Part shown: in pieces, positions 19,439 to 27,706 of the stretch
How the letters are laid out: each line of letters begins with the position of its first letter
How positions within the stretch are numbered: the first letter of the stretch is position 1
Assembly: GCA_000158655.1 (NCBI GenBank)
Contig: EQ973343.1
Span: 217,019-281,018, forward strand
From: [Clostridium] methylpentosum DSM 5476
GTDB lineage: Bacteria; Bacillota; Clostridia; Oscillospirales; Ruminococcaceae
DNA length: 64,000 nt
Direction: 5' to 3'
Translations under genes and position numbers: made by a program
The notes under the pieces: model-generated
Told to the model about the DNA's origin: nothing
Seen by the model: the letters and a program-made list of their open reading frames with translations, nothing else
Databases searched by the model: none

Positions 19439-20968
19439 TTACTCTACAATCGGGATGAGAATCATCTCCCGCTCGCGGATGGTGTCCCCGTCCAGGTTGT
19501 TTTCCTCCATGATGGCGCTGACTGAGGTGTTGTAGCGTTTGGCGATGTCCCATACCTGCTCCCCGCCGTCCGCGTAGTAGATGGTGAGGGCGCAGTTTGC
19601 TGTCTTTTCCTTGGGTCGCGAGTCGTCCGCCGAGATGTCAGTGAGCACCCGGGTTCTCGCCTCAGCGCACACCCTGCCGCAGACATAGAGCGACACCCGC
19701 AGTTCGACAGAGTCTCCGTTGAGGGATGCCTCAGCTGAGCAGGGTTCAGCGTGCGCAATGACCATCGCGCCCGGCTCGAGCGGGGTTTCAGAGGCAAACC
19801 GAAATTCAATCGGGATGGTCTTTTCAACGGCACAGGGGAGGTTCTCGTTGTCAAAGCCGATGAGCACGGCGTTCAAATCCGCCGTAAACCCGATGCTGTC
19901 GCACTCAGCAGTCCCGATCAGATTGGAGACGGTGCACCAGACGTCGCACAACTCCTGGAGGTTCTGCACTTCAAATGTCTCCTTGAGGCTCACCGTGTCC
20001 GAAAAGAGGCTGAGCAGTTTTTCTGTCCTGACTTCTTTTGAACTTAGGGCGGTCTCGTAAAGCGTCGAAAAAGCGTCGCAGACGCCCTGCATCTCTTTGT
20101 TTCGGAAAGCGTCGCAGCAGGCGGTAATGTCGAGTTCCACATGGATTGTTCCCTCCGCGTCGTTGTCGGGCTCCACCCGGATGGATGTGACGTCGAATGT
20201 CGTGCAGCACTGGTAGGATTCGTCCACCCCGGGCAGGTCGATGATCTGGCTGATTTGCAGGGTCTGGTCGGACACCTGCAGCGCCCCGTCGTCACTGTCC
20301 GGACGGTAGAGGATGTGAAGGCAGACCTCCCCTTTGGTGACAATCTTGTTGGAGATGACTTTGCAGTCGTTGGCAAAAGCAGTTGCCTCACAGGAGAGGA
20401 TTTCTCCAACCGGGGGCTTGCCATAGCCGACGTCGAGCTGCTCTTCAATGCTGAACTGCTTGGTAGCCCAGAGGTGTTCGCTGCCCATGCTCATGCTCGA
20501 TTTATTCAGCTGCATTCCCATGCCCTCGGCGCCTGCGACGACCTGTTCCTCCTGCTGCTCGCACACTTTGATGTAGATGCTCGCAGCTCCCCGCAGGTCA
20601 ATTCGTCTCGGGTTGATGACGCGGCAGTTGAGGTAGTCGCCCTTGGCAGAATAGGAGATGATCGGGTTGTGCGCCTCTCCCCGCATGTCGACCGTTTTGG
20701 AAAACGGCTGCTTTTGTTCAATGGAATGGATTTGATTGCTGTCCTCGTCGAGGTAGAGAAGTTTGAGGCTGATCACCCCGTCGATTACCAGTTTGTCGCC
20801 CGAGGTCCGGCAGGAATACACCTTGGGGCAGATACGACATTTTAGCACTTTGAAGATGCTCGGGTAATAGTCGGGCAGGGTGTAGTCGAGTTCCACCGGC
20901 TGCTCCACCATTCCGTCGAAAATCGTTTCATTTATGCTAATCATTTCATGAGTGAGATTTAGCTCCAT
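19439..20968 (-). CDS. sipL: SipL-like SPOCS/LysM spore morphogenesis protein
   Basis: A 509-residue protein with repeated SPOCS (DUF3794) domains at roughly residues 30-120, 170-270 and 330-440. The first is marked by VEQPVELDYTLPDYYPSIFK and the C-terminus is a LysM domain (about 460-505, VWDIAKRYNTSVSAIMEENN). Architecture and length match SipL of C. difficile (about 519 residues), which binds SpoIVA through its LysM domain and is needed to encase the forespore. Adjacency to spoIVA supports the call. The start has AAGGAG 9 nt upstream. A candidate sigma-E promoter is at 21023-21049. Other SPOCS-LysM proteins exist in Clostridia; the gene context favours SipL. Confidence 0.88.
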   Translation of the reverse strand: MELNLTHEMISINETIFDGMVEQPVELDYTLPDYYPSIFKVLKCRICPKVYSCRTSGDKLVIDGVISLKLLYLDEDSNQIHSIEQKQPFSKTVDMRGEAHNPIISYSAKGDYLNCRVINPRRIDLRGAASIYIKVCEQQEEQVVAGAEGMGMQLNKSSMSMGSEHLWATKQFSIEEQLDVGYGKPPVGEILSCEATAFANDCKVISNKIVTKGEVCLHILYRPDSDDGALQVSDQTLQISQIIDLPGVDESYQCCTTFDVTSIRVEPDNDAEGTIHVELDITACCDAFRNKEMQGVCDAFSTLYETALSSKEVRTEKLLSLFSDTVSLKETFEVQNLQELCDVWCTVSNLIGTAECDSIGFTADLNAVLIGFDNENLPCAVEKTIPIEFRFASETPLEPGAMVIAHAEPCSAEASLNGDSVELRVSLYVCGRVCAEARTRVLTDISADDSRPKEKTANCALTIYYADGGEQVWDIAKRYNTSVSAIMEENNLDGDTIREREMILIPIVE

Positions 20969-21022
20969 CTGATTCCGCTCCTTATTCAGTTTATTTTAGT
21001 AGCCGCGCGCCATTGTGCTATA

Positions 21023-21049
21023 ATCTTATGCCCAAGCTGTTTGGGATAT
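21023..21049 (-). promoter_or_regulatory. Candidate sigma-E promoter upstream of sipL
   Basis: On the minus strand ATA, 16 nt, CATAAGAT fits the sigma-E form ATA-N16-18-CATANNNT, about 55 nt upstream of the sipL start. This agrees with the established mother-cell sigma-E control of spoIVA and its partners. Not experimentally shown here. Confidence 0.6.
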
Positions 21050-21141
21050 GCCATTTTTCCGGGAAAGACTTGTCAACTTTCTCAAACTTTCCAGAGCAGC
21101 CAAAGCGGCTAGCCCAAATGAGGGGCAGAGAAAAACGCAGC

Positions 21142-21590
21142 GAACTGGTGTCAACTCCGCGGGAGGAGTATACCACGGTGAACTGACGGCAGCTCCACGG
21201 AGAGGAGTATACCGTGATAAACTGATGTTAGCCCCACGGAGGGAGTATACCGTGGCGAACTGATGTCAACCCCACGAGGAGGAGTATAACGCAGTGAGCT
21301 GATGCCAACCCTACCGAGAGGAGTAAGACGCGGCGAACTGATGCCAACCCCACGGAGAAGAGTATACCGTGGCGAACTGATGTCAGCTCCACGGAGAGGA
21401 GTATATCGTGGCGAACTGATGTCAGCTCTACGGAGAGGAGTATACCGTGGTGAACTGATGTCAGCTCCACGGAGAGGAGTAAGACACGACGAGCTGATAC
21501 CAATCCTGCAGGGAAGAGTATACGCGGTAAGCTGATACCAACCCTACCGAGAGGAGTAAGACGCGGCGAATTGGTATCAATTCTGCGGGC
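21142..21590. repeat. 39-bp tandem repeat (minisatellite), 11 units plus a partial one
   Basis: Units begin at 21142, 21180, 21219, 21257, 21296, 21335, 21374, 21413, 21452, 21491, 21529 and 21568, with 39-nt spacing except three 38-nt steps. The core is GAACTGATGTCAGCTCCACG followed by GAGAGGAGTATACCGTGGC. Many units contain CCACGG-N11-CCGTGG, able to form a small hairpin. Since 39 is a multiple of 3, frames stay open on both strands (plus: GVYRGELMSAPRR), but the 38-nt steps break them. It lies upstream of the sipL promoter. No spacers, so it is not CRISPR. Confidence 0.93.
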
Positions 21591-21620
21591 AGTCGGAGTG
21601 GTGCGAGCCGTTCACAGAAC

Positions 21621-21659
21621 AAAAAAATAACCGCCATGAGTTGCATCACCACGGCGGTC
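21621..21659 (-). terminator. Intrinsic terminator, minus strand
   Basis: On the minus strand, ACCGCC / GGCGGT arms with partly paired inner sequence are followed by TTATTTTTTT. It follows the gene relic at 21681-21848 and may be that gene's old terminator. Confidence 0.75.
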
Positions 21660-21680
21660 GAGGAAGTTCCCCACATGTAT

Positions 21681-21848
21681 CTATATGGTTGCGTGAAAAA
21701 GCTTGGCGTTGTCCTGCCAACAGTTGGTTCTGTTTTCAAACGACAGCTGTACATCAACTTTGCCCAGCCTTAAATGGGCATCATAGAGGAACTGAAAACT
21801 CTCGGCTGTATCACGCGCACCGTAATTTCTAAGGCAGATATGGCCCCT
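21681..21848 (-). pseudogene. C-terminal relic of an unidentified gene
   Basis: A 55-residue open frame without its own start, between TGA and TAG. It reads GHICLRNYGARDTAESF, then a Leu/Asp-rich stretch, and ends LSFENRTNCWQDNAKLFHATI minus its first residue. Composition looks protein-like, and an intrinsic terminator follows 22 nt after the stop. I cannot assign a family; it may be the remaining tail of a deleted gene. Confidence 0.35.
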
Positions 21849-22059
21849 TCACCCTGGCAAAACGATTTTTGTCCTTTACTTTCCACAATGCTGAAAGCTT
21901 AGGTCTTTTCCGACTTAGCCCCTTGTTAAAACTACAAATAAAGATCTCCCGGCGGAGCAGGGGCATTTCCCATAGCAGGCAAATCCCAAAATGACAGGTG
22001 TCACGTTACGTTAGTGTGGTCTGATAGTTGCGAAAGGGTTGCTACTTGTAGACAAGCTG

Positions 22060-22280
22060 TTTAAAAATTTTATCTAGTTTTTCTTCCAAATGTTTTGTAT
22101 CTGTTTTGCTTTCTTCCCCGCTATTTCTAGGCAATATCCTCTGCACCGCAATTTCAGATTCCGATAGGATTCTTTTCACAGATCATCCGGTTGCTCTTCC
22201 CTGTGAGATGCCCCATGAAACTGAATATCGCAGTCTTAGGCAGTCTTTGCCAGCATGCAGATGATTCGGGCACACTTCTG
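22060..22280 (-). pseudogene. Decayed IS200-type TnpA transposase fragment
   Basis: Two fragments in different frames match IS200/IS605 TnpA. SFMGHLTGKSNRMICEKN (about 22165-22220) corresponds to the region after the HUH motif, and RCRGYCLEIAGKKAKQIQN (about 22075-22130) to the FWxxGYYV...VG block carrying the active-site tyrosine region. Stops and frameshifts separate them. TCCTAAGGGGCAGGCTCTGT at 22442-22461 recurs near the relic at 60 kb. The rest of 21849-22614 shows no gene. Confidence 0.7.
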
Positions 22281-22614
22281 CCTGTATCATTTTGATCTAT
22301 TTCCAGTCGAAACCTGTTCTCAGGTTTTCTCCCACCTCTTAGCGAGGACGCAATGTAGAACCGTCCACAGGTTGATACCACCCGAGACCTGTTAAGCTCT
22401 TCCAGGTTCTCTTTTCGCCGGAGCTGTGATATTTGCGTATGTCCTAAGGGGCAGGCTCTGTAACAAGCTGTTTGGGTCGTTGATTTTAATGTTTGCCTGT
22501 TGTTCCTCGCAGTTGTCAGACCACAAGTCTTTTTTCCAGTAGAACGAGTCCTCCTTTCCTCATCAGCGGAAATCGTCTTCTTATGAAGTTGCTCAGCGCG
22601 TGGTTTTCTGTATA

Positions 22615-22645
22615 CAAAAAAGAGGACCCATGGGGATGGGTCCTC
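22615..22645 (-). terminator. Intrinsic terminator downstream of GH95 region
   Basis: GAGGACCCA / TGGGTCCTC, a 9-bp perfect stem followed on the minus strand by TTTTTT. Its T-tract runs into GTATACAGAAAACCACGCGC, the apparent edge of the IS-like debris to the left. Confidence 0.8.
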
Positions 22646-22798
22646 GGGAAATGGGAAAGGAGATTAAAATGAAAAGGAATTCCAGGAAGGTCCTTTGGGG
22701 AGAGAACCTCTCTTGGACTGGTTTTAGTATACCTAGTTTATGTGATGGGAAGTTGATGGATGGTTGAACATTTCTAAAAAGGTTTTGTATTCTCACAA

Positions 22799-22836
22799 CG
22801 CAAAACGCCCTGGTCCGGAGGCCAGAGCGTTTTGCG
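22799..22836 (-). terminator. Long stem-loop just after the GH95 stop
   Basis: CGCAAAACGCCCTGG / CCAGAGCGTTTTGCG form a stem of about 15 bp with one mismatch, 20 nt beyond the GH95 stop. There is no long T-run, but the stem itself ends in GTTTTGCG. Confidence 0.6.
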
Positions 22837-22856
22837 TGAAATGAGAAACTCAAAGA

Positions 22857-25800
22857 CTAGCTGCGTTTTTTGCGGCCGAGCATTACTGCGGCTCCTGCTA
22901 TCAGGAGCATTGCTGCTGCGGCTGCGACCGGGACTGTCTCGCCTGTTTTGGCGGATGCTCCGGTTGTGCGAATGCTGCCGTCGCCGTTGACTGAGATTCC
23001 TGCGGGTGTTCCGTCGCTGTAGGTGAGGCCTTCAATTGCTTTTTGCAGGCCTGCTACTGCGCCGTCTACAACCGCCTGGTCGTCTTCGGAGAGATCTTCA
23101 TTCGCGAGTGCTGCCTGTGCGTCAGCGTAAGCTGCGTTGAACGCATCGACACTCGCCTTGCTGAATCCATTCAGGTCGAGTTTGCCCGCGTCGGAGACCA
23201 GGGCCTCAAGCACGCTCTTGTCCGCTTTGTAGCGCAGGTTCAGCATTGCGGTGAGCAGGTTGTTCATCGCCTCGTCCACCTGTTCCTGCGTTACATTCGC
23301 TTCCTCAAGAACAGCGTTTGCCGCGTCGCGTTTTGCCTGGAATTCCGCCCAGAGGGAGGGAACATAGCGGTCCTGCACATAGCCTTGGGTGGAATCCACG
23401 AGGGTCTGGAGCGCCTCTTTGTCGCCGCGGAGCACAAGCGCATTTGCCGCTGCGACGAGCGCTGTATCTGCCGCGGAAATCTCAGCATCCATGGCATCCC
23501 CGTCGTTCAGGACTTTGAGCGCTCCGTCCAGTGCAGCGAGGAAGTTGTCCTTCTCTGCGCCGTCCATGTAACGGTCCATATCGAGCTGGCTGTAGTAGTC
23601 GTAGTGCTCCTGCAGGGTGGTCTTGTCACCCGCGATCAGGCCGAGCTTGTGAATCTCGGTCATGAGGGCTACCCAGCTGCGGTCGATGGTTTCCTGGTCA
23701 GAGGTCGGGTTTTCGTTGACTGCAACTGCATAGTTGTACATTTCCATGAAGCTGTTGCGCACGCTTTCGATTGCCTTGTCCACCTCGCCGCTGTCGATCG
23801 CCGCTTTTGCGCCTGCGATGACTTTTTCAAGGATGGTCTTGTTGGTTTCAATCGGGTCAACCTTCACCGGTTTGTAGAGCTCGAATTCCCAAATGGAAGG
23901 ATTGGTTCCGGCCAAAATATTCAGACGGATGCGGTCCGCTGTGAACTCTTCAAAGCCGAAAGTCTTATTGCTCTGTCTGTCCATCGAAGCACCTGTGAGC
24001 GCGGCAACCCAATCGGTTCCGTTCCAGTATTCGATGTTGAAGTTGGTGATATCGTTCTTTCCGTTGTAATAGTACTGTCTAATCGCTGCGGAATCAACCG
24101 TGACCGGTTGTGCGAAGACCAGTTCGAGGGTGACAGCGTTGGTGTTGTCTACCGTTGCCCAGCGGGTGTAGGTGTTTCCGTCAACCGCCTGTTTTCCGTC
24201 ATAGCCAGAACCATAGTTGTTGTCCTCAATGACTTCGGTCGCTGTAGGCGCGACATTTTCACCGAGGGTGCCGGTAATGAACGAAGCGGTATAGACGTCG
24301 CTCATCCGACGGGTTCCGCTGTAAAGCGCCGCTTTGACGACCATGCCGCCGGTCGGAACAGTCAGAGGAGCGGTGTAGATGTTGGAGAAGCTCATCGGCT
24401 CGTTGCCGTCGGTGGTGTAGCGGATTTGCAGGTCGCTGAACTCGCTCGAAAGGGTGACCTGCTGTCCTGCGTTGACCTGCCCGCCCTGCGGCGAGATGGA
24501 AACGGTCAGACGGTCGCTGAGTCCGGTCAGCGCCGTGGTTGCAGCGGTGAGAGCTGCCTGCACTGCGCTGTAATCCGCAGCAGTTGCCCCCTCACGGGTC
24601 AGCACTTCTACCGCTGCGTCAATTTGAACCTTGAGGTCTGCGGCAAGCTGCTGGTAGGTCGCCCAAGTCTCATCCGGATCGACATCGCCGTAAGCGAGTC
24701 TGCCCGCTGTGTAGGCATCTTTCAGGCTGATCGCCGCATTCGCGGTCTTGCATGCCTCTGTGAGGAGAACCTTCTGGTCGTAGTATTTATCAGCTTCTTG
24801 GTTTTCAATGATCTGCTCAGATTCTGCGATGCAGCTTTCGAGGGCTGCTTTCGCTGTGCTCAGGATATCTTCCTGCATCTGCGAAGCGATCTCTTTTGCG
24901 TCGTCAATCTGCAGCTGGAGCTTTGTCGGAGTGTTGTTGAAGTCGATGATGTAGCTTTCGCCTTCGGTGGTTTCAAACGAAATTCTGCTGTCCGAAAGTT
25001 TGGTGGTCTCCACCGGGGTACCGTCGGATGTTTTTACCGTGTAGGCTGCGAGGTTGTCGTATTCGCCGGTAAAGGTTCCGCCGACTTTTGAGGTGATCAC
25101 AAACCGGTCGGCTTCGCCGTTGGACCAATCCATATCAATCTCAAAGTTGCCGCGCGCCATGACGCCGCTGATGCTTCCGGTTGCCCACGCTTGCGGCAGC
25201 GTCGGAAGGAACTCGGTGTAGCCTGCCTGGCTCTGGATGAGCATCTCGTTCATACCCGCTGTGAGACCGTAGTTACCATCGATCTGGAACGGCGGATGGG
25301 AGTCGAGCAGGTTGTCGAGGATACCGTTCTGGTTGCCAGCGATCATACCGGTGACCAGGGAGTAGGTGTCTTCCGCACGGCCTGTCCGCGCATACATGTT
25401 GATTTTATGTGCTTTGGACCAGCCGGTTCCGCCCATGTTTCTCTGCTGGAGGGAAACCACAGCCGCATCCATCCACTCGGGAGTGTCTTGGTTGATCAGA
25501 GTACCGGGGTACAGGCCAATCAGCTGAGAGGTGTGACGGTGCACAGAACCCGCGTTGGCGCTTCCGCCCGCTCCAAAGTTCGGGATATTGACTTCTGCAA
25601 GATCGTCTACCTGGCCTTTGCCGAGGGTGGATTCTTCGTACCACTCCTTGACCTGACCCTGGGAACCGATGATGATCGGGTTGAGCTGGGACTGCTTGTC
25701 TTCCCAAACTGCACGCTGGTCTTCATCTACGCCGAGGATTTCGGAAGCTTCGATCGCCATTTTATAGAGCTCCCACACAATCGACTGGTCGTAGGTGGTG

Positions 25801-27506
25801 CCGTTGACGGTCGGGCCCTGTTCTGCCGAAACAGACGGACCGACGACGAGGCGACCCTGGTAATCGCTGTACCACAGGAACTGGTTCCAGAAGTTCGCCT
25901 GCTCTTTGAGCATCGGATAGATTTTATTTTTCAGCAGCTCTTTGTCGCCTGTGTAGAGATACTGATCATACACATTCTGCAGTGCCCAGGAGGAACCGCC
26001 GATGTTCCAGCCGTATTCCTGGCTGCCGAACGGCGCGGTGCAGCCGAACGGGTTGTTCTGGGTGTTGACGAGGAAGCCGTTTCCTTCGCCGATCGGGGTG
26101 CCCGGCTCGGTCGGAAGAGCAGCGGAAGCGCCCGCTGTGACACGGCCCGGCTCCACGAGGGATTCCATGTAATCGGTGAAGACCGATCCGCACTCAGCGA
26201 GATTGGTCTGGTAGGCGGGCCAGTAGTTCATCTGGACGTTGACATTGAAGTGGAAGTCCGCGCCCCAGTAGCTGCCCGCACTGCCAATGAGCCAGAGACC
26301 ACAGAGGTTGGTCGGCAGCTCATCCCCTTCGCGGGAACCGGCAATGGTGAGGTAACGGCCGAACTGGTAGACCATTTCCTCTGCCGCATGGCTTGTCTCG
26401 CCGCGGCGATAGGCCTTCATCATCTCGTCAGTCGGCACCTGCGGACATTCGCCGCCCAGGTCGATTTCGAGACGGGAGAACAGCTCCTGATAATCTGCCA
26501 GATGAGCGTCCTTGAGTTCCTGATACGATTTTGCCGCCGCCGCGTCAACCGTTGCGGTGAGTTCGTCGTGGGGATCGTCGGTGCGGTAGGTCGGCCAGTC
26601 GTTTGCATAATCGGTGCCGGTCGTCAGGACGATGGTAACCGCATCTGCACCCTCAACCGAAACAGTGCCGTCATCGTTGCTGGTGAGGGTACCTCCCTCG
26701 TTGATCACCTGCGCCTGCATCTCGCACTTCATCCCGTTGTTGCGCACAGTGCCGGCGAGGGTGATCCGTCCGTCCTGCGCGGTCGCAGTTGTGGTCAGGC
26801 CGGATGCCGCCGCTACCGAGGCGTCAAAGGTGAGTTTGCCCGCTTCCGAGGCGGTCAGGCGAACTGCCATAACCTTGTCCGGATGGCTGACAAAGTACTC
26901 GCGCTCGTAGTGCACTCCGTCATAGTCGTAGTTGAGAGACGAGACAGCGGTTCTCATGTCAAGATCGCGCACATAGTTTGTGGCGTTTGCATCTGTCATA
27001 CCTGTTTTGGAGAAATCGAGGTAGAGGTCACCGAAATCCTGGTACTGCCCCATGCCCGAGCCGTTGCCCATAAAGTCTCTCACGCCGCCCGTCCCTAACG
27101 GGAATACGGAGGTGGAGTGGTCGTCGGCCTGCTCGCGAATTGCGTCGAGCTGTTCTTTGGTGGTGGGGATGGTCCGGTTGCCGCCGTTGTAGTTGGAGAC
27201 CGAACCCGGTCCGCCGTTCCACAGCGTCTTTTCGTTAAAGTGTACCCGGTCTCTTCCTACTCCGCTGAACAGAACGCCGCCCGTCGAGCCGTTGCCGATG
27301 ACGAGGCAGTCGTTGGTCCAGTTGGAGGCTGGTTTGGTGTACCACATACGCAGTGTGTTGCCATCCGCCTGCGGCAGATTGCTGAGTTCAGTCGCAATGG
27401 CAGCAGAAGCTGCTGGTGCTCCGGCAGCGAGTACCGAAATGCCCGAACTCATAGCCGAGAACAGCATTGTAACTGACAGAATAGCTGCTAGAATTTTTCT
27501 TTTCAT
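22857..27506 (-). CDS. GH95-family alpha-L-fucosidase/galactosidase with CBM32 and surface-anchor tail
   Basis: A 1549-residue secreted enzyme. The start is ATG 27506 with AGGAGG 8 nt upstream; a further upstream ATG overlaps this RBS. Signal peptide 1-31. The GH95 domain spans about 40-800. It opens with LRMWYTKPASNW and LVIGNGSTGGVLFSG and contains HFNVNVQMNYWPA (N421, N423), PSVSAEQG (E562) and FQIDGNYGLTAGMN (D743). These match the catalytic Asn pair, acid Glu and Asp of characterised GH95 fucosidases. A chitobiase-like beta-sandwich follows (about 1000-1075), then an F5/8C/CBM32 domain (about 1085-1215). The helical repeats (about 1219-1500) include TEIHKLGLIAGDK. It ends SAKTG, a hydrophobic helix and RKKRS. 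GH95 inverts alpha-L-fucoside or alpha-L-galactoside bonds; which one is unknown here. Confidence 0.94.
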   Translation of the reverse strand: MKRKILAAILSVTMLFSAMSSGISVLAAGAPAASAAIATELSNLPQADGNTLRMWYTKPASNWTNDCLVIGNGSTGGVLFSGVGRDRVHFNEKTLWNGGPGSVSNYNGGNRTIPTTKEQLDAIREQADDHSTSVFPLGTGGVRDFMGNGSGMGQYQDFGDLYLDFSKTGMTDANATNYVRDLDMRTAVSSLNYDYDGVHYEREYFVSHPDKVMAVRLTASEAGKLTFDASVAAASGLTTTATAQDGRITLAGTVRNNGMKCEMQAQVINEGGTLTSNDDGTVSVEGADAVTIVLTTGTDYANDWPTYRTDDPHDELTATVDAAAAKSYQELKDAHLADYQELFSRLEIDLGGECPQVPTDEMMKAYRRGETSHAAEEMVYQFGRYLTIAGSREGDELPTNLCGLWLIGSAGSYWGADFHFNVNVQMNYWPAYQTNLAECGSVFTDYMESLVEPGRVTAGASAALPTEPGTPIGEGNGFLVNTQNNPFGCTAPFGSQEYGWNIGGSSWALQNVYDQYLYTGDKELLKNKIYPMLKEQANFWNQFLWYSDYQGRLVVGPSVSAEQGPTVNGTTYDQSIVWELYKMAIEASEILGVDEDQRAVWEDKQSQLNPIIIGSQGQVKEWYEESTLGKGQVDDLAEVNIPNFGAGGSANAGSVHRHTSQLIGLYPGTLINQDTPEWMDAAVVSLQQRNMGGTGWSKAHKINMYARTGRAEDTYSLVTGMIAGNQNGILDNLLDSHPPFQIDGNYGLTAGMNEMLIQSQAGYTEFLPTLPQAWATGSISGVMARGNFEIDMDWSNGEADRFVITSKVGGTFTGEYDNLAAYTVKTSDGTPVETTKLSDSRISFETTEGESYIIDFNNTPTKLQLQIDDAKEIASQMQEDILSTAKAALESCIAESEQIIENQEADKYYDQKVLLTEACKTANAAISLKDAYTAGRLAYGDVDPDETWATYQQLAADLKVQIDAAVEVLTREGATAADYSAVQAALTAATTALTGLSDRLTVSISPQGGQVNAGQQVTLSSEFSDLQIRYTTDGNEPMSFSNIYTAPLTVPTGGMVVKAALYSGTRRMSDVYTASFITGTLGENVAPTATEVIEDNNYGSGYDGKQAVDGNTYTRWATVDNTNAVTLELVFAQPVTVDSAAIRQYYYNGKNDITNFNIEYWNGTDWVAALTGASMDRQSNKTFGFEEFTADRIRLNILAGTNPSIWEFELYKPVKVDPIETNKTILEKVIAGAKAAIDSGEVDKAIESVRNSFMEMYNYAVAVNENPTSDQETIDRSWVALMTEIHKLGLIAGDKTTLQEHYDYYSQLDMDRYMDGAEKDNFLAALDGALKVLNDGDAMDAEISAADTALVAAANALVLRGDKEALQTLVDSTQGYVQDRYVPSLWAEFQAKRDAANAVLEEANVTQEQVDEAMNNLLTAMLNLRYKADKSVLEALVSDAGKLDLNGFSKASVDAFNAAYADAQAALANEDLSEDDQAVVDGAVAGLQKAIEGLTYSDGTPAGISVNGDGSIRTTGASAKTGETVPVAAAAAMLLIAGAAVMLGRKKRS

Positions 27507-27648
27507 TTGGAACCTCCTCTTTTTCATTTGATTTCTTGTTAGAATGCTCTATGTAAATTGAAAAGGACCTCTCATGGCAGACACTGTCTGTCGCAGTTTA
27601 TTCACCTCCTCGAAAACGGATCCCCTCTCAGGATTTGAGCCATATATC

Positions 27649-27657
27649 ATTATAACA
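27649..27657 (-). promoter_or_regulatory. Extended -10 element before GH95 gene
   Basis: TGTTATAAT on the minus strand, about 140 nt upstream of the GH95 start; no good -35 is visible, fitting activator dependence. The leader holds a CAGACACTGTCTG palindrome (27578-27590), a possible operator (inference). Confidence 0.45.
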
Positions 27658-27706
27658 TCTTTTTTTTGTAAAAAAGTTGAAATTTTTAATCAGTTTATCT
27701 AATATT

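Noticed and set aside
21228-21503. Repeat-encoded proteins on either strand of the minisatellite
   Set aside because: Open because the period is a multiple of three; broken by the 38-nt units, no RBS-linked start, no termination logic.
21142-21590. Tandem repeat as a CRISPR array
   Set aside because: Units are contiguous with no unique spacers, and no cas genes are near.
22593-22853. Minus-strand 86-codon frame after GH95
   Set aside because: Contains both terminator hairpins of the GH95 region and has no RBS.
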